Shown here: positions 50,653-60,123 of the stretch, one piece after another
Layout: each line of letters opens with the position of its first letter
How positions within the stretch are numbered: position 1 is the stretch's first letter
Assembly (NCBI RefSeq): GCF_900129865.1
Contig: NZ_FQXD01000001.1
Coordinates: 372,001-436,000 of the forward strand
Length of the DNA: 64,000 bases
Reading direction: 5' to 3'
Source of the DNA: Virgibacillus chiguensis
GTDB taxonomy: Bacteria > Bacillota > Bacilli > Bacillales > Amphibacillaceae
The notes under the pieces: generated by a model
The model's input: the letters and a program-made list of their open reading frames with translations, nothing else
The model's database searches: none
What the model was told of the DNA's origin: nothing
Made by a program: the position numbers and the translations under genes

Positions 50653-50685
50653 AAAACAAGGTGTGATAGAATCACACCTTGTTTT
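50653..50685 (-). terminator. Terminator of tig
   Basis: AAAACAAGGTGTGAT at 50653-50667 pairs perfectly with ATCACACCTTGTTTT at 50671-50685 around a 3-nt loop, and a T-run follows on the minus strand. Confidence 0.92.
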
Positions 50686-50725
50686 GCATCATTCCCTGTT
50701 TTCTAAATAACTATACGTAAATAAG

Positions 50726-52012
50726 TTATACAGCTTTACTTTGTTCTACAAGGAAGTCAATTGCTTTACGCTTTTTCAAATCGCTCTTTAATGCTTCTGC
50801 ATTACCACCGAGCATTTGTCTAATCTGTTCTTTTTCAGCACCGTACATTTCTGCCATTTTATCAAGTTCTGCTTCGACATCTTCATCCGTTGCTTCCAAT
50901 TCCTCTGTTTCAGCAATAGCGTCTAACGTAAGATTTGTTTTCACACGCTTCTTAGCATCTTCTCGCATTTGCTCTTTTAAAGCATCCTTATCTTGTCCAG
51001 AGAATTGGGAGTACATTTCTAGCGTCATACCTTGCATTTGCAGGCGCTGTTCAAATTCTTGTACCATTTGGTCTAGTTCTGATTCTACCATTGCATCAGG
51101 AATAGCGATTTCACTATTTTCGCTAGCTTTTTCAATCAATGTCTCCCGCTTTTTGTTATCAGCTTCTTCTGTTCTTTTTTCTAAAAGTTGTTCTTTTTTC
51201 TTAGCCTTTAACTCTTCAAGCGTATCAACTTCATCGTCCAAATCTTTCGCAAACTCATCGTCAAGTTGTGGCAACTCTTTATATTTCACTTCATGAATCG
51301 TTACTTTAAAGGTAGCTTCTTTTCCTGCAAGCTCCTCTGCATGGTAATCTTCAGGGAAAGTTACCGCAACTTCCACTTCTTCTTCAGGTTTTTTACCAAT
51401 AAGCTGCTCTTCAAATCCCGGAATAAATTGACCAGAGCCGATTTCTAAAGAATGGTTTTCAGCTTTCCCACCATCAAATGGTTCTCCATCAACGAAACCT
51501 TCAAAATCGATAACAACTGTATCACCATTTTCTACTTCACCATCTTCTTTAACAACTAATTCAGCATGGTGCTCACGTTGATGCTCCAAGTCATGCATAA
51601 CATCTTCATCAGTTACCTCTACTTCTTCATCTTCTACTTCGAGACCTTTATATTCACCAAGTTTAACCTCTGGCTTTACAGTAACCTTAGCAGTGAATAC
51701 TAAAGGTTCGCCTTTACCGATGGATTCTATATCAATATCTGGTTGATCTACTGGTTCAATTTCAGCTTCAGCTACAGCTTGCATATATGCACTAGGCAAT
51801 ACAATGTCAACAGCGTCTTGGTAAAGTGCTTCTACACCAAAACGCTTTTCAAATAAACCACGTGGAATTTTACCTTTACGAAAACCTGGAATTTGTACAT
51901 CCTTTTTGACTTTATTAAATGCTTGATCTAATGCTTTGTCAAACTCTTCAGCACTCACTTCAAATGTAAGTACACCTTCATTTCCTTCTTGTTTTTCCCA
52001 TTTTACTGACAT
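50726..52012 (-). CDS. tig: Trigger factor
   Basis: A 428-residue ribosome-bound chaperone and prolyl isomerase. The ribosome-binding loop is in [11 protein letters not shown] (near residues 40-50). The FKBP-type domain has [20 protein letters not shown] and [13 protein letters not shown] long helical C-terminal substrate cradle follows. ATG 52012 sits after TTTGGAGGG; the frame is open to 52045 without need. Confidence 0.97.
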   Translation of the reverse strand: MSVKWEKQEGNEGVLTFEVSAEEFDKALDQAFNKVKKDVQIPGFRKGKIPRGLFEKRFGVEALYQDAVDIVLPSAYMQAVAEAEIEPVDQPDIDIESIGKGEPLVFTAKVTVKPEVKLGEYKGLEVEDEEVEVTDEDVMHDLEHQREHHAELVVKEDGEVENGDTVVIDFEGFVDGEPFDGGKAENHSLEIGSGQFIPGFEEQLIGKKPEEEVEVAVTFPEDYHAEELAGKEATFKVTIHEVKYKELPQLDDEFAKDLDDEVDTLEELKAKKKEQLLEKRTEEADNKKRETLIEKASENSEIAIPDAMVESELDQMVQEFEQRLQMQGMTLEMYSQFSGQDKDALKEQMREDAKKRVKTNLTLDAIAETEELEATDEDVEAELDKMAEMYGAEKEQIRQMLGGNAEALKSDLKKRKAIDFLVEQSKAV

Positions 52013-52095
52013 ATAATTCCCTCCAAAATCTATTGTGTCCTTCATTTTTCAAACATTCATTTATTGTTTAAAAGACCGAGATTTACAACCATTTC

Positions 52096-52123
52096 ATTAT
52101 AACATAATTGCTTTCCCTTTCAA
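52096..52123 (-). promoter_or_regulatory. Sigma-A promoter of tig
   Basis: On the minus strand TTGAAA (52123-52118), a 16-bp spacer and TATAAT (52101-52096) with an upstream TG give a good extended -10 promoter. It lies about 85 bp before the tig start. Confidence 0.7.
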
Positions 52124-52139
52124 GCATTTCGATATATTT

Positions 52140-53117
52140 CTAGTTATCCTCAATGATACTAGAATACAAGGCTTCGCAACGTTCAATATCTTCTATGTAC
52201 TCATTCAAATCTAATTGCTTCCCTTGCTCATCCAACTTTATGTTTAAATAATTTGCACCAATTGCTTTTAAGGCTAGCGCGATATGTTCCGCTTCCTCTT
52301 TAACAGGGAGCATCGGGTATTTGACATACATGTAATGATATAACAATTTCACTAACAAATCATATAAAGTTGGGTTTTTTTGTTCAAGCTCATTTATAAT
52401 CGAATTGATTCGTTTCACTGAAGCATGGTTCCAAATGGCTTCTATCTCTAAAGGGTGTACTTGTATGCTTCTCCCCCATTTTTTTATATGGACAAGCTGA
52501 TTATAATCTATTTCTTGTAACCAAATTAACATAGCTGTTTTTACAACAGGGTGTATGTCTTCTTTTACTAATAAATGTAACATTTTACGATTAGGTTCGC
52601 TTTTCATTGCACGTAATTTTTCGATGATTAACCATTGTTTTTGATAATCACGTGTAGTAATAGCGTCCTCCCATTCTTCCATAAACACAGATTGGCGATC
52701 TACTAACATGTCTACTTTTAATTTACGACTCATTTCGTATAACTGATGAAATTGTTCTTTTAACACTTCTGGTACTTGATGGAATTTAAACTCTTCTTCC
52801 ACCTGCTCCATTAACATCTCATATTGATTTGTTTGAAACAAAATGGTTAAATAAATATGTAGGTAATGGTAATAGTGTTCATCCTGTCGCTGTAACACAT
52901 CTTCACAAATATCCTGAGCTTCCTTATGCCGACCTAATTCAATTAGACAGATTAGCTTTCCGCTTACAATTTCAAAACTATTGACTTGATAGTTTAATAA
53001 TTCATCGAGCTTTTCTAATGCCTCTGCAAATCTTTTTTCTTTTAAGGCAAGTAAGCTCTCCTCCTCTAAAGCCGTTCTCCATTTTGGGAACAATATAATA
53101 TTTTCGCGTTGCTTCAT
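52140..53117 (-). CDS. ysoA: TPR-like protein YsoA
   Basis: A 325-residue soluble helical protein with tetratricopeptide-like pairs (LALKEKRFAEALEKLDELLN and IELGRHKEAQDICEDVLQRQ). It matches uncharacterised YsoA of B. subtilis by position beside tig and by repeat content. TPR repeats mediate protein contacts; the partner is unknown. Confidence 0.82.
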   Translation of the reverse strand: MKQRENIILFPKWRTALEEESLLALKEKRFAEALEKLDELLNYQVNSFEIVSGKLICLIELGRHKEAQDICEDVLQRQDEHYYHYLHIYLTILFQTNQYEMLMEQVEEEFKFHQVPEVLKEQFHQLYEMSRKLKVDMLVDRQSVFMEEWEDAITTRDYQKQWLIIEKLRAMKSEPNRKMLHLLVKEDIHPVVKTAMLIWLQEIDYNQLVHIKKWGRSIQVHPLEIEAIWNHASVKRINSIINELEQKNPTLYDLLVKLLYHYMYVKYPMLPVKEEAEHIALALKAIGANYLNIKLDEQGKQLDLNEYIEDIERCEALYSSIIEDN

Positions 53118-53342
53118 TCTCTCCCTCCTTCCTGCTAATTTTGTTCAAAAAGGAGGTTCAAATCCATACCATAGAGTGTAGTAATTTGGTTTATCAACCA
53201 GCTTCTTGAACTTTACTTTAACTATAACATACTAAACATTCTTTCCCGGAGCAATGAATTTTGAAACCTTTTTCTTATCATTTCTGTATAATTTATTATA
53301 AAAATAACTTTATTTATTACTATATACGTAGAGGTGAAAATC

Positions 53343-53948
53343 ATGCAAGAACCATTACATCGGATTTACCAAATTATCAAACTTGGAGAAAATCTAAAAA
53401 CAGAGTTACGTCACAGTTGGCTATCCAACGGAAGAAGAGAAAGCGTCGCAGAGCATACATGGAGAATGTCACTAATGGCCGTATTATTACAACCTTATTT
53501 AAATAAGAAAGTAGACATGGAAAAATTATTAAAAATGATTATCATTCACGATCTAGTAGAAGCTGAAGCGAAAGATATTCCTGTTTTTGAAATCATGGGC
53601 AATGAAGAAGTGAAGCAGCAAAAACAAATGAATGAATTAAAAGCAATAACAAATATAAAAAATACTTTACCAGAGGAAGTCGGCGGAAGTCTATACAATA
53701 TGTGGGTGGAATTTGAAGCCAAGCAAACATATGAAGCAAAAGTCGCAAACGCTTTGGATAAACTCGAGGTGCAAATTCAACATAATGAAGCCGATATTAG
53801 TACTTGGAAGCCGATAGAATATGAGTTATGTTTGCAACTTGGCGACCATACAGATTTTAGTGCTATTTTAAATCAATTAAAGAATATAGTTGAACAGGAA
53901 GCGAAAGAAAAAATCGAGCAATCTGAAAAGCAGACAGTGACTGATTGA
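53343..53948 (+). CDS. HD-domain phosphohydrolase (YfbR/HDDC2-like)
   Basis: A 201-residue protein with the HD-superfamily metal motif: His in RESVAEHTWRMS (about residues 35-46), the HD pair in IIIHDLVEAEAKDIP, and a late Asp in ANALDKLEVQIQHNEAD. The ELRHSWLSNGRRESVAEH arrangement resembles YfbR/HDDC2 5'-deoxynucleotidases, which dephosphorylate deoxynucleoside monophosphates. ATG 53343 follows GAGGTGAAAATC; an in-frame GTG at 53334 lies inside that ribosome site. The gene diverges from ysoA. Confidence 0.82.
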   Translation: MQEPLHRIYQIIKLGENLKTELRHSWLSNGRRESVAEHTWRMSLMAVLLQPYLNKKVDMEKLLKMIIIHDLVEAEAKDIPVFEIMGNEEVKQQKQMNELKAITNIKNTLPEEVGGSLYNMWVEFEAKQTYEAKVANALDKLEVQIQHNEADISTWKPIEYELCLQLGDHTDFSAILNQLKNIVEQEAKEKIEQSEKQTVTD

Positions 53949-54430
53949 GTCCGTACTATAAATAGCAAGGAAGGAAGGACGCTACCCCTATGTATCCATT
54001 TTCGAGCACAGGTTTTTATGGGGCATACATATTCATGAAACTTTCAATGGAACAATTAACTGAGATTGCTCAAGTAGTTCAAAGTTAAGAAATTGAAATA
54101 GAAGGATTTCCTCAAATGACGAGGAGTGGAATGAAATGACGAATAAATGAAAAAGCCACATTGAGATCTTAATAAATGAAGTAAGTGGTTCACACTTTTA
54201 AAAAATATATAAAAAAAGCAATCAACTCTGCAAACTAAAAACGGACAAGCCGAACATGGCTAATTCCTTTTTTCTAAATGTATTCGCCAAAGGAAAAGCG
54301 TTTGGAATTCAACCTATGAAGAATAATTTTCCAAACGCCGGCGGATTAAAAATTACGAAGTGATAAAGACACACAACGGTGAAAATATTTTTTCTGAATA
54401 TAATAACTTTAAGAGAATACATAAAAACCA
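53949..54430. other. Gene-poor region with small ORF remnants before the tRNA pair
   Basis: About 480 bp without a convincing gene. Two short frames occur on the plus strand: 53991 onward (MYPFSSTGFYGAYIF..., 32 codons) and 54256 onward (MANSFFLNVFAKGKAFG..., about 35 codons). Neither has a strong ribosome site or recognisable family. They may be fragments of a decayed gene. Confidence 0.4.
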
Positions 54431-54459
54431 TTGACTTTCCCAGAATAAATTTATATAAT
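54431..54459 (+). promoter_or_regulatory. Sigma-A promoter of the tRNA operon
   Basis: TTGACT (54431-54436), a 17-bp spacer and a consensus TATAAT (54454-54459). It lies about 44 bp before tRNA-Gly. Confidence 0.88.
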
Positions 54460-54502
54460 GAATCTTGTCGTTAAAAACATCATATTATTAAAAACTCTAT
54501 TT

Positions 54503-54576
54503 GCGGGTGTAGTTTAATGGTAAAACCTCAGCCTTCCAAGCTGATGACGAGGGTTCGATTCCCTTCACCCGCTCCA
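54503..54576 (+). tRNA. tRNA-Gly (TCC anticodon)
   Basis: The cloverleaf is complete: acceptor GCGGGTG/CACCCGC, anticodon loop CTTCCAA with anticodon TCC, T-loop GGTTCGATTCC. The 3' CCA is encoded. Confidence 0.96.
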
Positions 54577-54586
54577 TACATATCTT

Positions 54587-54660
54587 GTCCCAGTAGCTCA
54601 GCTGGATAGAGCAACAGCCTTCTAAGCTGTGGGTCGCAGGTTCGAATCCTGCCTGGGACG
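54587..54660 (+). tRNA. tRNA-Arg (TCT anticodon)
   Basis: Acceptor GTCCCAG/CTGGGAC, D-arm AGCTCAGCTGGATAGAGC, anticodon loop CTTCTAA with anticodon TCT, and T-loop GGTTCGAATCC. CCA is not encoded, unlike its neighbour, so it must be added after transcription. Confidence 0.96.
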
Positions 54661-54665
54661 TATTT

Positions 54666-54702
54666 AAAAACCCTTATGAACATTACGTTTTTGAGGGTTT
54701 TT
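54666..54702 (+). terminator. Terminator of the tRNA-Gly/tRNA-Arg operon
   Basis: AAAAACCCT at 54666-54674 pairs with AGGGTTTTT at 54694-54702, followed by more T residues. It lies 5 bp after tRNA-Arg. Confidence 0.85.
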
Positions 54703-54757
54703 TGTTTGCGCTATAGGTAATTCACGTTTTTTTAATGTCTTTGTCCTATCACATGTA

Positions 54758-54800
54758 GTGTAAAAAGACTCACCACAACACGCGGTGAGTCTTTTTACAC
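54758..54800 (-). terminator. Terminator of the rph-rdgB-ysnB operon
   Basis: GTGTAAAAAGACTCACC at 54758-54774 pairs over 17 bp with GGTGAGTCTTTTTACAC at 54784-54800. It lies 7 bp past the ysnB stop. It could also serve the convergent tRNA transcript. Confidence 0.92.
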
Positions 54801-54807
54801 TTTACAG

Positions 54808-55317
54808 CTATAATGTTGCTACATAACGCAATGCTTCTAATTCAGCTCCGTCTACCGAATAAAAACGCACGGTTATCTCTTCTTTAACTTGCCATTCCAT
54901 GATCGCATAGGTCTTCTCTTTGCGAACACGTGGCAAGCGTATACTACCAGGATTAAGTAGCAGTTGGTTTCCTTTTTGTTCCACGCCAGCAATATGTGTA
55001 TGACCAAAACAAATCACTTGTGCTCCAAGTTCTTCTGCACGATAAGCCACATGTAATAAATTACTCTTTACTTGATGCAGATGACCATGAACAATGAGAA
55101 ATTTCACTCCACTAACTTGGATTGTTTGTTCCTCTGGATAGCGCGTATCAATATCACAATTTCCCATTACAGAATAAAATCCAGCCATTTCCTTGTCGTC
55201 CATACCTAATTCCGAATCTCCACAGTGAATCAGAGCATCTACACGGTGTCGTTGTTTAATTATTTCCAGCTCTTTCGTTAATCCGTGACTATCACTCACA
55301 ATCAGCACTTTTGTCAT
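54808..55317 (-). CDS. ysnB: YfcE/YsnB-family metallophosphodiesterase
   Basis: A 169-residue calcineurin-like phosphoesterase with metal motifs SDSHG (residues about 8-12), IHCGDSE, VMGNCDI, VHGHLH and FGHTH. YfcE-type enzymes hydrolyse phosphodiesters in vitro; the cellular substrate is unclear. ATG 55317 has AGGATGG upstream. Its place after rph and rdgB matches B. subtilis ysnB. Confidence 0.9.
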   Translation of the reverse strand: MTKVLIVSDSHGLTKELEIIKQRHRVDALIHCGDSELGMDDKEMAGFYSVMGNCDIDTRYPEEQTIQVSGVKFLIVHGHLHQVKSNLLHVAYRAEELGAQVICFGHTHIAGVEQKGNQLLLNPGSIRLPRVRKEKTYAIMEWQVKEEITVRFYSVDGAELEALRYVATL

Positions 55318-55327
55318 AAGAACCATC

Positions 55328-55936
55328 CTATCTATCTAAAAGTATATCTTGTTTGTTTAAACTGGCTTCTAGTTCTTTCAAAGCATTTCGTCTGTGACTA
55401 ATGGCATTTTTTTCTTCTGGGGATAACTGAGCCATTGTTTGTTGAAAGCCTTTTGGAATAAAAATAGGATCATATCCAAAACCGTTCTTTCCAATTGGTG
55501 AATGAGCAATTCTGCCGTGACAATATCCAATATAATATGTAGTAGCTGAACCAGGTACAGCAACCGCAAGTACACAGATAAAATGTGCTGTTCTTTTCGT
55601 TTCCGGTACGTTATGTAATTCGGTGAGCACCTTATCGATGTTGGCCTGATCACTTTTATCCTCTCCAGCATATCGCGCGGAGTACACCCCAGGTTTCCCA
55701 TCTAATGCATCAATCATTAAGCCAGAATCATCAGCGATGACAGGGAGCGATAACATAGAAGCGATTTGTTCTGCTTTTAATGCTGCATTTTCTTTAAATG
55801 TTGACCCTGTTTCTTCAACATCTGGTATACCGTCTAATTCATTTAAGGATATAGCGTCAAGCTCATATGCAGCAAATAGTTCTTTAAACTCTTTCGCTTT
55901 CCCTTTATTCTTTGTAGCAATAATTATTTTTTTCAT
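55328..55936 (-). CDS. rdgB: XTP/dITP diphosphatase (RdgB/HAM1)
   Basis: A house-cleaning enzyme that removes non-canonical purine triphosphates such as dITP and XTP. The 202-residue chain starts KKIIIATKNKGKAKEFKELF and has VIADDSGLMIDALDGKPGVYS and GFGYDPIFIPKG, all family marks. ATG 55936 follows AAGGAGAAG; the frame extends upstream into rph but is not needed. Confidence 0.95.
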   Translation of the reverse strand: MKKIIIATKNKGKAKEFKELFAAYELDAISLNELDGIPDVEETGSTFKENAALKAEQIASMLSLPVIADDSGLMIDALDGKPGVYSARYAGEDKSDQANIDKVLTELHNVPETKRTAHFICVLAVAVPGSATTYYIGYCHGRIAHSPIGKNGFGYDPIFIPKGFQQTMAQLSPEEKNAISHRRNALKELEASLNKQDILLDR

Positions 55937-55940
55937 TTTG

Positions 55941-56705
55941 TTATTCTTCTCCTTGCGCACTTGTAGCCTTAACAATCTTTTCAGCAATGGAACCTAATGC
56001 TTCCCGCTGCTTTTCAAATAGTGTTAACAACCCTTCTTCAGCAAGCTGGAGCATCGTTTGCAATTGTTTACTTGAAAAAGTCGCTTCTTCCCCTGTACCT
56101 TGTATTTCAACAAACTCACCTGAACCTGTCATTACGATATTCATATCAACATGTGCACTGGAATCTTCTTGATAATTCAAATCTAGAATTTCGTTTCCAT
56201 CTGGTAATACGCCAACCGAAGTTGCTGCCAACAAATCTGTAACTGGCATTTTAGAAATAACTTTATTTTTCACTAACTTATTAAATGCTAATGCAACAGC
56301 AACAAACGCACCTGTAATCGAAGCTGTCCGCGTGCCGCCGTCAGCTTGAATGACATCACAATCTACCCAAACCGTTCGTTCGCCTATGTTATCTAAATCG
56401 ACGACGGATCGAAGGGATCGTCCAATTAATCGTTGAATTTCCATCGTTCTTCCACTTACTTTACCTTTAGAAGATTCACGTATATTTCTTTGCTCAGTAG
56501 CGCGAGGGAGCATTGCATATTCCGCTGTAATCCATCCCTTTCCTTGCCCACGCATAAATGGAGGAACTCTGTCTTCAATACTTGCATTACATATTACTTT
56601 TGTATTTCCTATCTGAATCAGCACAGAGCCTTCCGGATGCTGAAGAAAATCCGTAATAATTGTGATAGGTCGTAAACTACTTTCATTACGCTGATCGCTT
56701 CTCAT
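55941..56705 (-). CDS. rph: Ribonuclease PH
   Basis: A phosphorolytic 3'-to-5' exoribonuclease that trims tRNA ends. The 254-residue protein has the family blocks [40 protein letters not shown] and [20 protein letters not shown]. It leads the rph-rdgB-ysnB run; rdgB starts 4 bp after its stop codon. Confidence 0.97.
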   Translation of the reverse strand: MRSDQRNESSLRPITIITDFLQHPEGSVLIQIGNTKVICNASIEDRVPPFMRGQGKGWITAEYAMLPRATEQRNIRESSKGKVSGRTMEIQRLIGRSLRSVVDLDNIGERTVWVDCDVIQADGGTRTASITGAFVAVALAFNKLVKNKVISKMPVTDLLAATSVGVLPDGNEILDLNYQEDSSAHVDMNIVMTGSGEFVEIQGTGEEATFSSKQLQTMLQLAEEGLLTLFEKQREALGSIAEKIVKATSAQGEE

Positions 56706-56870
56706 GTAAAACTCCTCCTTATTTCAACACTAGCTTAACATATTTTCAAGCAAAAGGACTATTTAAATACATGGCAATTTCAATTACTATTCCTATCTCC
56801 CTTGTTATAAGAAACGCAATAACCATTTTTTACCAAATCTTAAGCGAAAGACTTTTAAGCACATAAAAAC

Positions 56871-56944
56871 GATAAAAAAACTTAACTTATCGCCTCGTTT
56901 TTATGGAGGAATCTGCCGTTTTTCTTATACTATAAACCAAAAAA
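56871..56944 (+). repeat. Dispersed hairpin repeat, family C, copy 3 (diverged)
   Basis: ATAAAAAAACTTAACTTATC and GCCTCGTTTTTATGG resemble the family C core. The following TTTTTCTTATACTATAAACC matches copy 2 near 36294 almost exactly. It lies between rph and the gerM terminator. No gene is contained. Confidence 0.5.
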
Positions 56945-56960
56945 CATAGCACAAATAAAA

Positions 56961-56982
56961 AGAGGCTAAATAGGCAGCCTCT
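56961..56982 (-). terminator. Terminator of gerM
   Basis: AGAGGCT at 56961-56967 pairs with AGCCTCT at 56976-56982, followed by TTTTTATTTG on the minus strand. It begins 4 bp past the gerM stop. Confidence 0.8.
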
Positions 56983-56986
56983 CCCT

Positions 56987-58051
56987 CTACAGTTCTTCTG
57001 CTTCTGTAAATTGCTGTATAGTAACAGGTTCCGTATATGCTTTACCTTCTTCATTTACTATCTGTTCTATATTATCTATACTAACTTGCACGGATTCAAT
57101 CCCTTCTACTCCCGTCATTGTCCGAACAATGCTTTCCATGACTTGATCAGATATGACTGCCTTATCTTCCTCTTTTAAAACTTCCTGATTAAATTGCAAA
57201 TGCAATGTCCCTCCCTTTATTGAAGGAGGTTTTGTTAGAGTCGTTTTCGGATTAAACACTTGCATCACATTCTGCTCCACTCCTGGCCCATCTATTAATG
57301 CATTTACAATGGCCATCAACTCGTCATCCTCTTTCTCTTGATCTACATATTGGGTGACAGGAATATAATAAGCATTATCATTATGTTCGGCAGGGTAGAA
57401 CATCGTTACGGTTTTACTATCCACGAGATCACTTGCACCGGTATCACTAATATTTATACCATCAGCGCGTGAAAAGCCATTTCCTATCGGCGTACCATCA
57501 ACAGGCATTTCCGTTATGGCGTTACCTTCCATCTGCAACTGCACCTGTTCCACATTGTCAAATTGCGTTAAAGAATACGTAACAGCTTCTAGTATTTTTC
57601 GTTCATTTTCGGCTTCATAATTAGCAAACTCTTTTGATAGATTAACAATGATCGTACCGTCTTCTTGAAGATTAACCCCTAAAACTTCCGTGCCTGCAGG
57701 TATGACTCCCTGAAATCCATTTGGCAACACTTGAGATACCGGACCATCTTTTACTAAATATTCCATTACTTGCTTGGCAACAGTATGCGATTCTGTCGTT
57801 GGCATTTCTATCGTTTGTGAAGCTACCATGCCATTAGCATCTAATAAATATAAGTCACGCGCAACGGTACTCGCTTGCGTCTCATCATCCGTTTCTCCTT
57901 CACCACCTTGCGTTTCCCCTTGATTATCAACGGGTTCTGCATTTTGTGGGGGATCCATTTCCTCATTTAAAGACTGTTCTCCTTGAAAACACCCACTTAA
58001 AATGATGGAAAGTATCATTACCCACGCGATAAGCATGACGCGTTTTTGCAT
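56987..58051 (-). CDS. gerM: Spore germination/cortex lipoprotein GerM
   Basis: A 354-residue lipoprotein with signal peptide and lipobox LSGC (Cys near residue 21), an acidic linker, and two GerMN domains: EYLVKDGPVSQVLPNGFQGV in the first and ALIDGPGVEQNVMQVFNPKT in the second. GerM is needed for sporulation and germination and sits at the engulfment-stage membrane complex in B. subtilis. ATG 58051 follows GGAGGGG. It lies between rph and racE as in B. subtilis. Confidence 0.94.
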   Translation of the reverse strand: MQKRVMLIAWVMILSIILSGCFQGEQSLNEEMDPPQNAEPVDNQGETQGGEGETDDETQASTVARDLYLLDANGMVASQTIEMPTTESHTVAKQVMEYLVKDGPVSQVLPNGFQGVIPAGTEVLGVNLQEDGTIIVNLSKEFANYEAENERKILEAVTYSLTQFDNVEQVQLQMEGNAITEMPVDGTPIGNGFSRADGINISDTGASDLVDSKTVTMFYPAEHNDNAYYIPVTQYVDQEKEDDELMAIVNALIDGPGVEQNVMQVFNPKTTLTKPPSIKGGTLHLQFNQEVLKEEDKAVISDQVMESIVRTMTGVEGIESVQVSIDNIEQIVNEEGKAYTEPVTIQQFTEAEEL

Positions 58052-58127
58052 TTTTTCCCCTCCTACCATAGTTTGTACTAAGATATATACGAGCATAGGA
58101 AGCGAAATAGACCAAGCTATATAAAAA

Positions 58128-58158
58128 AATGCAAGATTCTTATTTAGAATCTTGCATT
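58128..58158 (-). terminator. Terminator overlapping the 3' end of the racemase gene
   Basis: AATGCAAGATTCT at 58128-58140 pairs perfectly with AGAATCTTGCATT at 58146-58158, then T7 on the minus strand. One arm lies inside the last codons and the stop codon of racE falls in the loop region, so this is a terminator built into coding sequence. Confidence 0.88.
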
Positions 58159-58967
58159 TGATGTAACACAGCTTTTTCTATGGTTATCATTTGTAAATTT
58201 TGTTCTTTAAAAATTCGCTTAGAGATTTGCATGAACATATTTAAATCACCAGTCGTATAAAATTGATGGATGGGAGTTATTCCATTATGATTTAACAAAT
58301 GTTGCATTTCTAATATAGTACTCGTTTCTCTGGCTGTTTCTTCACTAGAAGATATTAATGTTACATCTTCCCCCACTACTGATTGGATAGTGGATTTAAG
58401 GAGAGGATAATGGGTACATCCTAAAATAAGTGTATCCATTTGTGTTTGCTCCACCATCGGTCGCAATGCTTCTTCAACAACTTGTATTGCTTTTGAGCCT
58501 TCCATAACTCCTTGCTCTACCATGGGGACAAACATAGGACAAGCATTTGCATAGATGTCCAATTCACCTTTAATACTTTTAAGTGCATTCGTATAAGCTT
58601 CACTTCTGATAGTTCCGTCAGTTCCAATGACGCCTATACTATTATTTTTTGTAAATTTAATTGCCGCTCTAGCACCTGGTTGAATAACTCCTATAACAGG
58701 TATGGCTAAATGTTTCTTTAAAGAATCTAATGTAAAAGCTGTCGCAGTATTGCACGCAACGACTAACATTTTAATATCTCTAGCTAACAAAAAGTCAACC
58801 ATTTCCCATGTGAATTGCTGCACTTCTTCTTTTGATCTTGGTCCATAAGGACAGCGCGCTGTATCACCAACGTAAATTAATTTCTCTTTAGGGAGCTGTC
58901 GCATTAATTCATAAGCTACTGTCAACCCACCAACTCCTGAGTCAATAACGCCTATCGCTTGTTTCAC
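58140..58967 (-). CDS. racE: Glutamate racemase
   Basis: Makes D-glutamate for peptidoglycan. The 275 residues include IGVIDSGVGGLTVAYELMRQ, the first catalytic Cys in VVACNTATA, and the second in LILGCTHYPLL. Asp and Ser of the start motif bind substrate. It follows the MarR gene by about 20 bp, as ysmB-racE do in B. subtilis. Its own terminator overlaps the final codons. Confidence 0.96.
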   Translation of the reverse strand: MKQAIGVIDSGVGGLTVAYELMRQLPKEKLIYVGDTARCPYGPRSKEEVQQFTWEMVDFLLARDIKMLVVACNTATAFTLDSLKKHLAIPVIGVIQPGARAAIKFTKNNSIGVIGTDGTIRSEAYTNALKSIKGELDIYANACPMFVPMVEQGVMEGSKAIQVVEEALRPMVEQTQMDTLILGCTHYPLLKSTIQSVVGEDVTLISSSEETARETSTILEMQHLLNHNGITPIHQFYTTGDLNMFMQISKRIFKEQNLQMITIEKAVLHQMQDSK

Positions 58968-58988
58968 TATATCGCCTCATCTTAAACT

Positions 58989-59441
58989 TTATTTCTGTTC
59001 TTTTTCTTTCATTTGCTCATGCAAATATGCAAGCAATTTATGCAATTGATCGATTTGATCTTCTGAGAATTCCTCCAAAACTTGGCCTAAATATTCTTGC
59101 CGTTTTTCTACAACCTCATGAATAATCGTTTTTCCTCTCTCCAATACATGGATACGTACTACTCTTCGATCTTTAGCATCACGAACTCTTTCAACAAGCC
59201 CGCTCTTTTCCATCCTATCCACTAAATCAGTAGTAGTACTAAAGGCTAGACTAATACGATTAGACAGTTCCCCAATTGTTAAATCTCCTTCTTCCAAAAG
59301 CCATTGTAAAGCAATAAACTGTGGAGAGGTGATTGGATAATTGTGCAGGATTTTTCGACCATTTTTCTTAATGATTCCAGATATATAACGCATTCGCTTC
59401 TCAATCCGGTTTATCGTTTCTTCAGTTTCATACGATTTCAA
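58989..59441 (-). CDS. ysmB: MarR-family transcriptional regulator (YsmB-like)
   Basis: A 150-residue winged-helix protein: dimerisation helix (INRIEKRMRYISGIIKKN), a DNA-binding core LTIGELSNRISLAFSTTTDL, and the wing region RDAKDRRVVRIHVLERGK. It is the first gene of a pair with racE. Its ligand and targets are unknown. Confidence 0.9.
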   Translation of the reverse strand: MKSYETEETINRIEKRMRYISGIIKKNGRKILHNYPITSPQFIALQWLLEEGDLTIGELSNRISLAFSTTTDLVDRMEKSGLVERVRDAKDRRVVRIHVLERGKTIIHEVVEKRQEYLGQVLEEFSEDQIDQLHKLLAYLHEQMKEKEQK

Positions 59442-60009
59442 CGACCGTTACCTCCTACTCCCCTATGTATCATATCTATTTTACATAATGAAACGCCTTT
59501 ACGTAAAGCAATCATCTTTGACAAGTATAATTTTATTATCCTATGTGTACATCCACATTTTGCTTCAAATAAAGAAACACATTTTGTTTCACGTTGTAAC
59601 CGCATAAAAACTATCATTAAAAAATCGCTTGAAAAAAAATGGTTAAAAGATGCATGAGCTAAAATTTTATTTTTGTTAAGACAACCTTAAAGACACACCC
59701 CAGTTACAAAAAAACAACACCGACATCCATTGACGATTCACTTTATATAAAGAACTTTTTTCATTATACAATTAAAATGGAAAGCTTGCATCCGCTATTT
59801 CTTTTACTATCTAGCAGACATTGCGGTGTTAGTGAAGCTTTCTATCTAATATCTTTTCGTTTCCCCTGTTCAGACCATTCATGTATTTACCTCCATTAGA
59901 TGTTTGATTATAGCCCTATCCTACACCTAGATGTATTACTTGAATGTAAGCTTCCTTACAATGCAGCATCTTTTTTTATCCAAAGTTGTTGGCGCTCATT
60001 TTTAAAAAT
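59442..60009. other. Gene-free region upstream of the MarR gene
   Basis: No coding region or RNA was supported. A TTGACA at about 59519 lacks a good -10. The MarR gene promoter should lie near 59450-59520 on the minus strand. The remainder is AT-rich with nothing recognised. Confidence 0.4.
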
Positions 60010-60056
60010 ACTTAGTAAGTTCATCCACAGCTGCTAAATTTTATAAATTCCTAGAC
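60010..60056 (+). repeat. Short dispersed repeat, family E, copy 2
   Basis: ACTTAGTAAGTTCATCCACA and the following GCTGCTAAATTTTATAAATT match 38089-38133 with few changes. The DnaA-box-like core here is TTCATCCACA, one base off. As in copy 1, a minus-strand terminator follows within 13 bp. Confidence 0.6.
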
Positions 60057-60068
60057 CAAAAGTAAAAA

Positions 60069-60103
60069 AACCTGTCATATGGCTCTTTTACATACGACAG
60101 GTT
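60069..60103 (-). terminator. Terminator of the glutaredoxin transcript
   Basis: AACCTGTCATATG at 60069-60081 pairs with CATACGACAGGTT at 60091-60103 with one mismatch, and TTTTTTT follows on the minus strand. It lies about 20 bp past the stop of the 51-codon ORF. Confidence 0.85.
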
Positions 60104-60123
60104 CATTCATCATACTTGTTTCC

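Noticed and set aside
59343-59657. A 104-codon plus-strand frame overlapping the MarR gene start
   Set aside because: Half of it is antisense to the MarR gene and the rest lies in AT-rich spacer; no ribosome site was seen.
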